A stretch of DNA of 64,000 nt, taken from contig JAQFWX010000003.1 of assembly GCA_027605045.1 (NCBI GenBank), positions 186,001 to 250,000 on the forward strand, given 5' to 3'. Positions 44,994 to 57,293 of the stretch are shown here, in pieces (position 1 is the first letter of the stretch; each line of letters begins with the position of its first letter). The notes below the pieces were generated by a model, which was not told the origin of the DNA, ran no database searches, and saw only the letters and a list, made by a program, of their open reading frames with translations. A program made the position numbers and the translations under genes. Origin of the DNA: Phallus indusiatus. Lineage: Eukaryota > Basidiomycota > Agaricomycetes > Phallales > Phallaceae.

Positions 44994-46611
44994 ATGATTT
45001 TACCTGTAGAGGTCCTTATCCACGTCATTGAATTTATCGACCATCCGAAAGATCTATTTTCTCTTGCATCAACAGCTCGCGCCTTATATGCCATCATCGT
45101 GCCTCAGCATATCGACTATCGTCACATTTCTTGCGAAATATCTTCTAAATACGTCTGGGGACATCTCTTGGACACTCCCTACGACACTTGGTCTAGTATT
45201 AGATATCTGGACGTTTCAAAATTTCATGGCCGGACACAAATTCCACGAAAATGCAAGATTTCTGGATCGCCGCCACCGTCTTGGAGTAGAGACGATGTTT
45301 TGAAGGAATCTGATACCTTCATTCGAGTCCTTTCCAGGATGATCAACCTAAAAGTCTTCAAATTTGTTGTAGGAAACAACAACAAAGAGTTTAACGTTAT
45401 TTCTGAGGCAATTGGGAAAGCAGATTGCGATTTGGAGGAGTTAGGAGTGTTCTTCGAATGCCGAGACGTAGCTCTCGAAGAACGCTTTAAAGAGGACAAA
45501 ATCCTAAGAGATCCAAGGAGACTCTCGGTAAATTGCTCTCTATTGACAATGAGCAGAAGTCTTTATTAACCTTGTGATACAGTTATTTTGCGATTACCTG
45601 CCCTCCCTTCGAAAATATACCATCAGTATTACTCGCCGGTCTTTCAGATGTGATAACCGTGCCGCTTTTCAAATGCTTTTGAACGCACCTAACCTCACCC
45701 ACATGACCATAGCTTTCGAACCCCCCCGTGCATTCCTTTCAGGGTACTGGCCAAATCTTCAACATCTCAAACTTCATAACCATATCAGCGATCCTGAGCA
45801 GGTAGATTACCTGTTACGTTTGCAAGTGTTTCTCTCCCGTCATTCGAGACTTGTTACTTTATCAGCCCTAAACACTCTACCTCCTGGTTGGGCAATTGAA
45901 TCTGTTGATTTTCTTCCCAATCTCAAATCTTTCTACATCGCCCCACACCGGCTTCCATCTACCCACGCCCACTGGCACTGGCGTCCATCTACCTACCGGC
46001 TTCCATCTACCATTACGACGAATATTGCTGCGCGCCTTATGCATTTGATATTGCATATGAACCTGTATAGGTATCTAAGAGAGCATAGAATTCTTCTACC
46101 TAACCTAGAATCTTGCGTGTTTTCGGAGGTCGACTTCAACGAATCAACCGAATATCTTTTCAAAATGGCCCCAAATATTCAAAATCTCTGTATGACTTTC
46201 AGACCTGCAGGCCTCCGGGATCGATACTTGACCTATGACCAGGTATGTCGCTGCTGCTGGGCCATCCCAGTTATTTTCTTTTTTAGAGTTGTATTAACGC
46301 ACCGTGCTAATTGGCAGATTATGGAGCATGTCTCCTTTTCAACCGCCAACTTAAAAAAACTACGCGTTCTTATAGGTCCCTTTGATCATACAATCATAGC
46401 TACTCGTCTTCTTTCCAAAGCCTTATATGAGTTCCCTAGCCTTCTGTATACCAGAGTGAGACTTGCAAATGGCTGTCTCAAATATTATCGGCTGAAGCGG
46501 GATGATGTCGCCGGGGTGATGAGATATGAATACGAGACGACCGATATGCCCAACGAGTGCGATATTTCTTCTTGGGACACTCTTTATAGTATTTATAGAC
46601 GTGGCCAGTGA
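44994..46611 (+). CDS. F-box protein, array copy 10
   Basis: Exons 44994-45527, 45583-46242 and 46318-46611; 495 aa. F-box MILPVEVLIHVIEFIDHPKD with YAIIVPQHIDYRHI (the usual YRRI is YRHI here). Intron 1 uses GTAAAT instead of GTAAGC. Exon 2 is the longest of the family (660 nt) owing to an internal short tandem repeat encoding two related RLPSTxxHWxWRPSTYRLPS units near residues 308-325. Exon 3: KKLRVLIGPFDHTIIATRLL, ending SWDTLYSIYRRGQ, which reads 4 codons past the usual LYSL stop. Confidence 0.83.
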
Positions 46612-48064
46612 GTTGGTTATATTGCTTCACTTCCTACACGCACAAGCACTGAAGCCAATTTAGATTCGGGCTCCCATGATCGGTAGCACCGTAAAAAGCC
46701 GTCTTTGACTGTCTCTTAGTCTCCTCCTAAACACTACCAGATAATTGGGCACGCCTAACGTTGGCCATTTCGCAATTGTTTTCATCTAATCGCGTTGTCG
46801 TTTTTTCTCAAAGTCAATCTCAACTTCATTCGCAGCTCCCAACTCTTATCGCGCTATGGTTTTTACTGTGTCGTTATTATGTATACACCTTCGGGTGTTT
46901 GAGATCTAAATGTATCGTTTAAGCCCATTTCATAGTGAGAAAATATTTAAGTGTGGATTAATCGTTACGCAAGCCAGTGCAGAAAACATCACAGGGACTT
47001 TTCCAACTTAGACAGCGTCTTTGAGAAGAGGCTGAGAGTATTTCACAAGTAGGTTTCGCGCTCTCTGTCATAATAAAATCACCGAGAGACTCGTACCAAT
47101 AGATTCTAGTAAGTCATGCATACAGGATGATTCATTTAGAGTATAGAGTCATATGTGCCTTGCCAGAGAGATAATTAAGACGCAAACCGGCAGAGTCGAT
47201 AGAGGACGAGAACCTTTCAGACTGAATAAAGTTCAAGTCATTTTTCAGCGAATTGATGCTGTTGTTGTTGTTGGTGAATCGTGATCTTGAAGAAACCGAC
47301 TCAGATGCGTAGTATTTCTGGACGGTTCATAGAAGAAAGAAACCAGGAAAGTTCTATGAATATAGCGTGGGAATCGGATTCGAAAAATGTATGGATGTCC
47401 CCAAGTTTCAACAATCTTCGAATTAGGTCTGAGCGAGTTGGAGACTTAAGCTTAAGTACTTAGGAGCCAGAGGTGCATGATCAGTGAAAGATCCTGGGAC
47501 AGAATAACAGAGCGAAATAGAAGCGATGAGGACGTTGGAACCAAATGCAGCACAGAGTAACTCAATTTCTTGAGGTACAACACGTTAGTAAATAAATCCA
47601 ATTATACATCAGATTCGGCTCACCGGTCGTGTACACGTTCAAGATGCAGGAGCGGACACCGCTTCAGGTCGGGTAGGGTACATGTAAAGTCCAATCCATA
47701 AATGCGATAGCAAAGAATGTAGCAAAGGCTAGTATCATGTCATTCCTGAGCTTTGTCGAAGAGTATTCGCGCAACTCCTCCTGTAACATCCTCGTCCCGT
47801 ATGCCCTCGCACCTCTTTTCTCTTTCCTTTGGATCATCTGCAACTTAAATTGAGACCCAGAAGCAAGAGATTTAGTCACAATAAGTTAGTTTACGATGAC
47901 GCTGTCAATAATGCGAGCCGAGGATAGTTAAGTCCCTAGCTGAATATATACGCAAAAATAAGATATAAGTTGATGCTCAGCGCCAGCGCCTACCTATCAT
48001 GTCGTCTCAACCTGGTCCTCGTGTCCTCTGCGCGTGAAGGCCACAGCCCCATACTACCTAGAAG
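46612..48064. repeat. Intergenic F-box-array modules (3' block, B, C, 5' promoter module)
   Basis: In order: post-stop block; 3' block (about 46800-47070); module B (about 47165-47290); module C (about 47690-47775); and the F-box 5' module (about 47815-47965: CTCTTTCCTTTGGATCATCTGC, then GAGACCCAGAAGCAAGAG and TTTACGATGACGCTGTCAA), also present before copy 12 at about 61000-61095. No separate gene seen. Confidence 0.55.
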
Positions 48065-51000
48065 ATGACGAAACTACCTTTGGATGTCCTTCACCACTTC
48101 ATAGAATTTATCGACCATCCAAGGGATCTATTGTCTCTCGCATTAACAGCTCGCGCCTTATATGCCATCATCGTTCCCCGACACATTGACTATCGTCGTA
48201 TTTACTGCCAAAGATCTTCTAAACCACTATGGGAGCATCTCTTGGAATCTCCCTATGACGCTTGCTCTCGTATCAGATATCTAAACATCTCCAGACTTCA
48301 CAATCAGACCAAAATCCCACGAGCGTGCATAAGCACTAGAGATGATGATCCGGATGCTACTTCTGAGGTCTTCATTCAGGCACTTTGTAAAATGGTCAAC
48401 CTTAAGGCTTTCAAGTTCGATGTAGGAGATGAAAGAGAGTTTAGTCTTATTTTCAAGGCATTCGGGGAAGCGGGTTGCGATTTGGAAGAGTTAGGAGCGT
48501 TCTACAATTTCTCAGACACATACGATGATAGATCCATTGATGAGGTAATTGGTCCAGAGGAATTCTCGGTAAGCTGTTATCTATTGACATTAGGTAAATG
48601 TCTTCATTAACATTGTGAATCAGCTATTTTACGACCACCTGCCCTCCTTTCGAAAATGCATCGTCAGCACTCAGTGTGATGTCCGACTCTTGCAAATGAT
48701 TTTGAATGCGCCTAACCTTACCCACATAAACGTGCACTTGAGCCGTTCCCATTGTCATGCATTTATTTCAGGGTATTGGCCAAATCTTCAACAGCTCAGC
48801 TTCTCTTGTTGGCCGCCGATGCCTGCTATGAATGAAGACTACATATCCCTTGTGCAGAAATTTCTCCACCGTCATTCCAAAATTATTATTTTATCAAGCA
48901 ACATTTTGCGTCCTGGGTGGGCAGTTGAATCCGATGATTTTCTCCCAAGTCTAACATCGTTCTCTTTTGGAGGATTATATTCGCGTTCGCCTACCATCAC
49001 GGCTAATATTGCTGCGCAACTGGTGCATCTGGAAATGGACCGTACATTGTATTATTACCTTTCAAAAAGTGGAATTATTCTATCCAATTTAAAAACTTGC
49101 GTGTTTCGGGGAGCCGGGAGATTCACTTGTCAACTTGCCGAGATCGCCCCCAATATCCAAAATCTCAATATAACCTTTGGGTTAGTCGAGGACCATAACA
49201 TGAACTCTCTCAACGCAAAGCGCAAACGCCGCCGGCACATGAACCCCGATGAGGTATGTTACCACTGATGAGGACGCGGCTTTACTTCTTACCATCACTT
49301 CAAAGTTTTTTCCCACGGTCTGGGAAAACGGAAAATTCAGTGAAAAAAGTCGTGTATATAGCATCTAGCTTAATTTCTCTTGTCGATTTATCTATCTATA
49401 AACTCTTCGCAACTATCTCGACCCATGTCCGAACCCCCAGGGGGTTCCCAACCAACCCGAGCAAACGCAAGGCCAACATCTGGGAGAACACTTAGACCGA
49501 GAAACAACGATGACACGCACAAGCTAAAAAATACTCGTGTCATAGATGCCAAAACAGGAATGCAATGGATAACAGACCACCAATCAATATCAGAAGGCCA
49601 ACTCGATATCCCGGCACTCACAACTGCATTGCACGACCTGGCACAGATGACTGGCACATTGGACCAATTCAGAGAGGGAATCCATGCCTTTGCATACGTC
49701 ATATTCTCAGCATATGAAAATCTCAGTCAACAGAGACACAGCGAGCAACTAGATTCGGTAAAGGAGTTCTTCGCAAAAACACTGGACGAAACGAAGGAAT
49801 CAGTACAGCGGGAAATCCATGCTGTACAATCCGACCTGCAAAAAAGCCTAGCTGAAAGCATCAAGGAACTGAAGAAGTCAAGCCAACATGCAACCAACAT
49901 GAGCCCAAACACCTATGCACAGGCCCTGCTGTCACAAACTAAGACAACACGACAAAGCAATCGAGCTGCCGAACGATGCGAAAGGAATGCAAGACTTCTT
50001 ACCTTGAAGCCCACTCCCGGACTCCAGTATGACCCAACGAAGGACCTGTCAGATGCCGAAATTCTGGAAAAAGCCCGCCTTGCATTAGAAAAGATGGACA
50101 CTTCATCCTGCCAAGTTACCCCAAACTTCCTCAGCGCACGCAAAGCTAAATCAGGCACAATTACCTACGAGTTGAACGATCCCAGTGCACTGCAGTGGCT
50201 AAGCCAGACAACCCAGAAAAATGACTTCCTAAATGGTTTCGGTGGCCTGATGGATATGCGGCCCAAGTTCTTCCCAGTCATTGCTGAGCTGACTCCGGTC
50301 ACCTTCAAGGAAGCTGAAATCGCTGAGATCCGCACAGTAGAACAGCAAAATGACCTCCCATTACATGCAATCCAAAGGTCAACATGGTTAAAACCAGTCA
50401 AGAGGCGGCGGCAGGGTCAAAGGACAGCACACTTACTCCTTGACTTTACGGACCCCAAGGCGGCAAACGAGGCAATCCGACATGGCCTAGTCATCCACGG
50501 CAACCGCGTTGAGGTACGGAAGAAGCAGATAGAACCCCTACGATGCCTAAAATGCCAGGTCATTCCATCCCATCACCTGGCTATACACTGCAAGCAACTC
50601 CATGACCAATGTGGCCAATGCCGAGAGTTCCACAGAACAAGCCAATGCCCGGTTAGCAACAGCACCCAATATTACTGTGCTAATTGCAAAGTAAACGGTC
50701 ATGCTGCATGGGACAGAAAATGCCCAATCTACTTGAAAGCTGTCAATGACCTCAACACTAAGACACCGGAGAATGACTTCAGATACTTCCCTATACAGGG
50801 CCAACTGGAAACATGGGAACGGAACGATGGCACAGTGGAGATCCCAATCTTAGGCCTGCTGAAAAACACAGCACCGAAACCAGCTTCAGCACGTCGCAGC
50901 CACCCACTACGATCATTGTCGGAAGACAACAGTCAATCAGCAGAAGTAGCCAACCGAGACAGATCAGACTCACCACTTGAGTTTCCTCCCTCTCCCACGA

Positions 51001-54000
51001 TGCCAAAGGACCCGGAAGACCATCAGCAGACTGAGGCAGACACTGAAGAGGTTAGCGGTAGAATATCCCGGCAGGCAAAGCTAGATGAGTTCTGGGCAGC
51101 CGATACCAATCCAAACCATTCTTTGGATGAGTGAAAGACAAGCACTAAACCTAAAAGAGATATCAATATGGCAGCAAAACCTCAACAAAAGCAAAATAGC
51201 CCAAAATGATCTCCTACATGCTGCTAACCCCCGCCGACATCACCTCCTTGCCATACAGGAACCTTACATCAATCCGCATACCAACCTCACCATCTCAAAC
51301 AGCGCATGGCACCTGGTCTACCCCCATACACATCATGACAACCCAGCCCACTCAAGAGCAATTCTGATGATCAGCAGACAAATCTCCACCGCTGCATGGA
51401 CAGAGATACCTTTCACTTCACCGGACATGGTCGGTATAATCCTGCAGACCGATCTGGGCCCCATGCAAATCATCAATGTCTACGTTGATGGCGAAAGCGA
51501 CACTACTATCGAGAAGTTAGCTGAGCATATGCAAAAGACAGTGCGCTTGCCGGGGCTACGAATAACCCACCTGCCAGGAGGCCGCCGGGTCCTAATGGAT
51601 GAGGAGGATGACCTAAACAGATCACTACGCAAGCACAAGCAAAGCACCTTGGTACTGAAGGAAGACTTACGCAGCTTGTGGTTGGGCGACTTCAACCGAC
51701 ACCACCCAATGTGGGATGAGGAGCGGAACCGACACCTCTTCACCTCAGCAAACCTTGACCGCGCACAGAAGCTCTTGGACCTCATCAGTGAATATGACAT
51801 GCGCATGGCACTCCCAAAGGACATCCCAACACTTGAAGCCATGGCCACAAAGAATGAAACTAGACCGGACAACGTCTTCTGCTCAGCAAAAGTGCTCAAT
51901 GAGATCACACAGTGCAACACAGCACCCACCCTAAGACCTGCCTCCACGGATCACTACCCAATCCTGACCAATGTCGCAATAACCACCCAGCGCTCCACAC
52001 CCCGATCCCGCAAGAACTACCGCAAAGTCAACTGGGAAGACTTCCACATGGAACTCAAGGGAAGACTCACAACCGAACCCGTCCTACCCATAACCACCGC
52101 AGAGGACCTACAAGAAACTGTGCGGCACATTGAGTCAGCAATCCAGGCCACAATCCAAGAACATGTTCCAGACCTGCAAATCACTATCCACTCCAAACGC
52201 TGGTGGAACGAAGACCTGACCAAGGCACGTCAGAAGCTCCGCAAACTCACCCGCATTCACCTTCAGCGGCGACATACACCAAGTGACCCAGCCCACTGTC
52301 AATACCGGAAGGCACGAAACGAATACCCGAAGCTGATAGCAAAAGCTCAATCGGACCACTGGAGAGAATGGTTAGAGAGAATGGATGAGACGGATGTCTG
52401 GAAAGCCAACTACCTGATATCAAGTCCTCCAACAGACGGGACTAGACCGCGAATACCACCACTTGAAAAACAAACAGGCCCTGGCAACACTGTCACCGTC
52501 CAAACCGATGCAGAGAAGGCAGAAGTGCTGTCCAATACCTTCTTTCCGAAGCTGAGCCCAATAACCATACCAGAGGAGGAACGCACATACCCTGACCCCA
52601 AATTCACCTTCGAGCCCATCACAGACGAACAGGTCAGCCGCATAATCAGGAAGCTGAAACCACACAAAGCAGTGGGCCCAGACGACTTTCCGAATGCAGT
52701 TGTCAAAGAATGCGCCGACCTTCTAATACCATACCTAGTGCCGGTGTTCAATGCCATGATTGAGCTTAAAACTTACCCTGCCCACTGGAAGAAATCCATG
52801 GTAATAGTTCTTCGAAAACCAGGCCGACCGAACTATGCCAACCCGAATGCATACCGACCTATCACACTAGGAAAAACCCTGCCAAAAATCTTATCAGCGT
52901 GTGTAACGGAAACCCTTCTACACCAAGCAGAGAAGCACCACATACTTGCGCATGAACAGTATGGTGGCCGCAATGGTCGTTCCACAGTGGACGCACTCCA
53001 CAGGGTTGTAGGCTTCATCAAAAAGGCATGGCGAAGAGGGCTAGTGGTAGCAGGTTTCTTTCTCGACGTTAAAGCTGCATTTCCGAGTGTCACCCCAGGA
53101 CGCCTGATACACAACATGCGGATGAGAGGTGTACCCCTAGAGTACACTGATTACATTTCGGAAACGCTGAACGGACGAGTTACCCAACTCACCTTCGACG
53201 ACTATGTATCGGACCCCTTACCAATTGAAAATGGCTGCGACCAAGGAGCACCATCCTCCATGTTTTGTTACGAGGTCTACAACACGCCCCTTGTAGAGGT
53301 ACCAAAAACAGGACGCAATGAGCTGGGTACAGGCTTCGCAGATGACGTGGCATACCTGGTAGCTGCTAAGGACTTCCACAAGGCCAATCAGAGACTCAAA
53401 CGCATGTTTGACGGCCCTGGAGGAGCACGCGAGTGGGCAGAAGCCCACACATCAACCTTCGAGCTGTCAAAACTCAAGTTAGTTGGTTTCTCAAGACGTC
53501 GGCAGCGCAAGAAGCGCAAACAACCAATCCGGAGGCCCAAGCTAACACTCCGCGACCAAGAAGTGAAACCATCCACAACAGTCAAATATCTGGGAATCAT
53601 ACTTGACCAGGAGCTCCGCTTCAAGGAACAACAAGAGCATGCTTATGCAAAGGGTCTGGACTGGGCGATGCAACTACGCCGAATTGCAAGAGTGAAGCAC
53701 GGAACAGCACCCACCTACGTGAAACGCCTATATAAAGCAGTCGTCGTCCCGAGAGTTCTATATGCAGCCAGCGTCTGGTGTCAGCCTGTTCACAAGAAAC
53801 CGAACGCCAAAAGACTTACTGGATCAGTCGGATTTGCAAGGAAACTTGAGCGCATACAGAGAGCGGCAGCACTAGCCACAACAGGAGCCATGAAAACTAC
53901 ACCAACGGAATCCCTACATGTCCACGCAGACATTCTACCCGCGCACCTTTTATTGAATGAGATGTGTCAGAGGGAAGCCGCAAGGTTAATCAGCTTACCA

Positions 54001-55729
54001 TCACATCATCCCCTACACGAAGATGCGCAAACAAAGGTACAACACCGGAAAGCCCACCCCACACCAATAGAAGCCCTGAGATGTGCATTTGGATGGGACG
54101 AAGAGCACACTGAACAGGTCGAGACCTTGCGCAAGCATCCGACATGGCACCACGGCTTTCACATTAACATAGCCAAGAACGTTGATGAAGGGAAAGCTGT
54201 AGATGCCGCAGAACCAAACGCGTTGACAGTCTACACGGACGGATCAGCAACTGGAGGCAATGTGGGAGCAGCCGCGGTTTCTTACATGGACGGCGTCGAA
54301 ATTGCAAGCTGGAGCTACAAACTCGGAAAGGACACAGATCACACTGTGTTTGAGGCGGAATTGGTAGGAATCAGCCTGGGAATGCATGCTATAGGTCAAA
54401 TGAATGTTGAAAAGGCAACCATCGCCCTAGACAACAAGGCGGCGATATTGGCTTGCACCAGCAGACAGCCCAGACCCGGGCATCACATTGTGGAAATAAT
54501 CAGCCAGCAGTTCGAAGTCCTCCGCCAACAGAAGCCAAACATTCAGCTGACGCTGCGCTGGGTACCGGGACACACTGGCATCGAGGGCAACGAGAAGGCA
54601 GATCAGAAGGCGAAGGGTGCAACTAGGGACGAAGTTTCGCACATCAACACTTTGCCTGAACAGTTGAAGCAAGACCTACCAAGAAGTGTAACCACACTGA
54701 AAGAGACATACAGGAAATCACTGGCTGAACAACACACCATCTCTTTCCGTCGCACAGAGAGATACAGACGCCTGAGAGCCATCGATGAAAGTGCGCCATC
54801 ACGGCACTTCTGGAAGATGTCACGCGAACTCGAAAGAAGACGCGCCAGCACACTCATTCAATTACGCACGGGCCACGCTCCCTCAACGCGCACCTACACC
54901 GTATTCAACGGTCTGAATCTCCTACTTGCCCAAAGTGCGCGGAGAGAAACGAAACAGTCATCCACTTTCTCTTACACTGCCCGGCACATCGAACAGCCAG
55001 AGGCGTCATGCGGAAAACCCTCCCATACTACCTATTCAACCTGCGCGGCTTGCTCAACAACGAGAGAAGCCTCAACGCCCTCTGGACCTTTCTCGATAGC
55101 ACAGAGCGCCTAGCTCAACAATTCGGCGCACTTGCAACCGGAAATCCTACGCATGCCAGAAAAGCAAAGAAGAACAAAAGAACCCGAACAAGACGCTAGA
55201 CACCCTTCTTATCATTTACCCTCAAACCCAAAATCACACGGCTGAAGCACCTTCTTGAAGGACTGGCCATATCCCGGTAACGGGAACAGATGTTTTAGAA
55301 TTAATTTACAATATACGAACATACTTAGATTACATATATTGTATAATGTCTGACCGGGGGCGACCCTATAGACAATAAACCTGATTAATCATCATCACCA
55401 CTGATGAAGGATCCATTTCATTTCAGTGTCGTATTAACGCATCGCACTGACAGGTTATGAAGCATGTCTCTTTTTACGCAAATTTCAAAAACCTACGCGT
55501 TCTTATAGGTCCTTTTCGTAATACACTCATGGACAATCATCTTCTTTGTAAAGCCTTGTATGAATTCCCTAGGCTTCTGTACACCGAAGTGAGACTTGAG
55601 AATGACGAACTCAAATATTGTCGTCTGAAGCGGGATGATATCGCTAAGGTGATGATATATGAATACGAGACGACGGGCATACCCAAGGAGTGTGATGTTT
55701 CTTCTTGGAACAGTGTTTATAGTTTATAG
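48065..55729 (+). CDS. F-box protein, array copy 11, intron 2 split by a LINE
   Basis: Exons 48065-48568, 48624-49253 and 55454-55729; 469 aa when spliced. F-box MTKLPLDVLHHFIEFIDHPR, YAIIVPRHIDYRRI. Exon 2: ILNAPNLTHINVHLSR, ISGYWPNLQQLSFS. Exon 3: KNLRVLIGPFRNTLMDNHLL, ending SSWNSVYSL. It is the closest relative of copy 12. Intron 2, about 64 nt in copy 12, is 6,200 nt here because a LINE sits in it on the same strand, 7 nt after the GTATGTT donor. All exon frames and the original donor and acceptor remain, so the insertion is either tolerated or recent. Premature termination within the element is likely to reduce full-length mRNA. Confidence 0.82.
49261..49271 (+). repeat. Target-site duplication, left copy
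   Basis: ACCACTGATGA directly before the LINE 5' end; the identical 11 bp recur at 55397-55407 after its 3' end. In the uninterrupted paralogue (copy 12) the matching intron position reads ACCATTGATGA followed by AGAATCC, while here the right copy is followed by AGGATCC. That confirms the native site and orientation of insertion. Confidence 0.88.
49425..51134 (+). CDS. LINE ORF1 protein (gag-like, CCHC zinc knuckles)
   Basis: 569 aa from the ATG at 49425 (MSEPPGGSQPTRANARPTSG). The N-terminal part includes a likely coiled-coil region (about residues 95-165). A central RNA-binding region follows (ITYELNDPSALQWLSQTTQK, LLDFTDPKAANEAIRHGLVI). Cys/His knuckles lie at about 373-440: CLKCQVIPSHHLAIHC, then CGQCREFHRTSQC (CX2CX3HX4C) and CANCKVNGHAAWDRKC (CX2CX4HX6C). 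A Ser-rich acidic tail closes the protein. Expected to coat element RNA. Its stop overlaps the ORF2 start in ATGAGTGA. Confidence 0.88.
   Translation: MSEPPGGSQPTRANARPTSGRTLRPRNNDDTHKLKNTRVIDAKTGMQWITDHQSISEGQLDIPALTTALHDLAQMTGTLDQFREGIHAFAYVIFSAYENLSQQRHSEQLDSVKEFFAKTLDETKESVQREIHAVQSDLQKSLAESIKELKKSSQHATNMSPNTYAQALLSQTKTTRQSNRAAERCERNARLLTLKPTPGLQYDPTKDLSDAEILEKARLALEKMDTSSCQVTPNFLSARKAKSGTITYELNDPSALQWLSQTTQKNDFLNGFGGLMDMRPKFFPVIAELTPVTFKEAEIAEIRTVEQQNDLPLHAIQRSTWLKPVKRRRQGQRTAHLLLDFTDPKAANEAIRHGLVIHGNRVEVRKKQIEPLRCLKCQVIPSHHLAIHCKQLHDQCGQCREFHRTSQCPVSNSTQYYCANCKVNGHAAWDRKCPIYLKAVNDLNTKTPENDFRYFPIQGQLETWERNDGTVEIPILGLLKNTAPKPASARRSHPLRSLSEDNSQSAEVANRDRSDSPLEFPPSPTMPKDPEDHQQTEADTEEVSGRISRQAKLDEFWAADTNPNHSLDE
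51127..55199 (+). CDS. LINE ORF2 polyprotein (EN-RT-RNase H), one frameshift near the 3' end
   Basis: The preferred start is 51127, in the ATGAGTGA overlap with ORF1; 51085 is an in-frame upstream ATG. Domains: AP-type endonuclease at residues about 10-235 (IWQQNLNKSKIAQND, LLAIQEPYINP, LWLGDFNRHHPMWD, STDHYPILTN); reverse transcriptase at about 500-800 (PDDFPNAVVKE, NAYRPITLGKTLPKIL, FLDVKAAFPSV, GCDQGAPSS, catalytic FADDVAYLV near 736); RNase H at about 1030-1165 (LTVYTDGSATGGN, FEAELVGISLG, LDNKAAI, WVPGHTGIEGNEKAD). The first frame stops at 55113. The expected terminal Cys/His motif (PTCPKCAERNETVIHFLLHC) reads in another frame from about 54885 to the stop at 55197-55199, so a 1-nt deletion near 54885 is inferred. 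This copy may be non-autonomous. Confidence 0.88.
55397..55407 (+). repeat. Target-site duplication, right copy
   Basis: ACCACTGATGA, identical to 49261-49271, followed by the rest of the native F-box intron 2 (AGGATCCATTTCATTTCAG). Confidence 0.88.
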
Positions 55730-57293
55730 ACATGGTGGTAAGTTGGTTATACTGCTTTACTTCCTATACACACAAACATTGAAGCTCAATCACAAACAGA
55801 TTGGGACCCGCATGATCGGTAGAACCGTCTTTGACTGGTCAATCTCTTAGTCTCCTCGTAAATCCCAGATATTCAAAGTCAATCTCAACTTCATTCGCAG
55901 CTTCCATCTCTAATCATGCCATGGTTTTTATTGTTACTGAATCGTTATCATGTATGCATCTTCGAACTTTTAAGATCTATGTATATATATATCAGTTTTA
56001 TAGCGCGAAACCATTCAAATGTAGATTAACCGTAAAGCAAGCCAGTGCAGATAACAATATGGCAGGGACTCTCCCAACTTCAAGAAACAGCATCTCTGAG
56101 ACTGAGAACATTTTACAAGTAGATTACGCGTTTTTTGTCGTAAAATCTTCGAGATGTCTCATGTCAGTAGGTTCTAGTAGGTCATGAATACAGTATTCGT
56201 TGTGATGAAGAATCACACGTGTCTTACCAGAGGGACGTCTGCTTCTGTATGTAACCAAAGGTAACAAATTGGCGGAGTCTATAAAGGATGGGAACCCTTC
56301 AGATCGACCAAAGTTTTCGACGGAGAGATGATTCAACTGTTGGTGATGAGTCGCGATCCTGGAAAAGCCGACCCAGACGTCTTTGGATTGAGATTGAGCG
56401 AGTTGGAAACTTAGTTGTTAAGGGTGCATGATTAGGGCGAGATTCCGGAATAACAGAGCGAGACGGAAGTGATGAGAATGTTCGAACCAAATATGGCACA
56501 GAGCCAGCCGATCCCTTGAGATAGGACGCGTTAGTAGATAAATTCAGTCCTAAACCGGATCCAGCTCACCCGTCATGTACACTGTTCTTGGATAAGACGC
56601 AGGAGGGGACACCGCTTTAGCTCGGGTGGGGTAAAAGTAAAGACCAGTCCGTAAATGCGATAGCAAAGACTGTAGCAAAGGCTGCTATCATATCATTGCT
56701 GAGCTTTGTCGAAGAGTGTTCGCGTTATATTAGTGGAAGGACGGCTCGAGTGCTGCAAATCATAAGGCAAGGCAAGACTGCAAGTGCAGATTGCTGCTAG
56801 TCACGTGTTTGTGTTACGACCTTCCATAATCGAGTCAACGTTTCAACGTGAAGCTACGGGTGGCTGTGTGACATGAAACGCGTCATACCTGCTATGGCTC
56901 TTCCAAACTTGGTATCAAAAGTCCATTCTTTCTTCCAAGTACTTGACTGTATTCTCAACATTTCTGCCTGTTATTCTATGACTCTGGACATTGTCGCGCA
57001 CCGCCTTTTTCGGTTACTGTATACGTGAACGGATCGTCAGTTATGTAGTCCAATGGGATTGATAGCCGAAGTATACATCTTCCACCTTCACGATACACAT
57101 CACGGCAAATGCACAGGTTAAACGCGACTCGATATGATCTGTAGACAAATAAGCGATACTGGCACGCTCTCTGATTGTTTTCTGTGCGGCGTTATCAGCG
57201 CTCTTATATCTCTCAACATAGTATCCTGGTAAGTGACGTCTTTTCCAAGTTCTCTCTCTCTTATGTCCGGAACAGCTGGTTTGAACGGAACAA
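55730..57293. repeat. Intergenic F-box-array modules
   Basis: Post-stop block and 3' block (55730-56135), module B variant (about 56230-56370) and module C (about 56640-56725). Then about 500 bp of unassigned sequence lead to the DUF6535 gene. No further gene supported; the 110-codon minus frame at 57118-57450 opposes the first DUF6535 exon. Confidence 0.5.

Larger units (their letters stand above)
49272..55396 (+). mobile_element. LINE (non-LTR retrotransposon), near full length, Tad/I-like layout
   Basis: A 6,125-bp element with a short 5' UTR, ORF1 (zinc-knuckle, gag-like), ORF2 overlapping it by 8 nt (endonuclease, reverse transcriptase, RNase H, C-terminal Cys/His), a roughly 200-bp 3' UTR and a short AATCATCATC tail in place of poly(A). 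The flanking 11-bp direct repeats are identical, and ORF1 is uninterrupted over 570 codons. Only one frameshift is visible, at the ORF2 end, so insertion is young. GC content and codon use differ from the AT-rich F-box surroundings. Clade naming is inferred from domain order. Confidence 0.92.

Noticed and set aside
51480..51947. 155-codon minus-strand ORF inside the LINE
   Set aside because: Antisense shadow of the ORF2 endonuclease region with no domain of its own. The same holds for the other minus-strand frames between 49388 and 54857.
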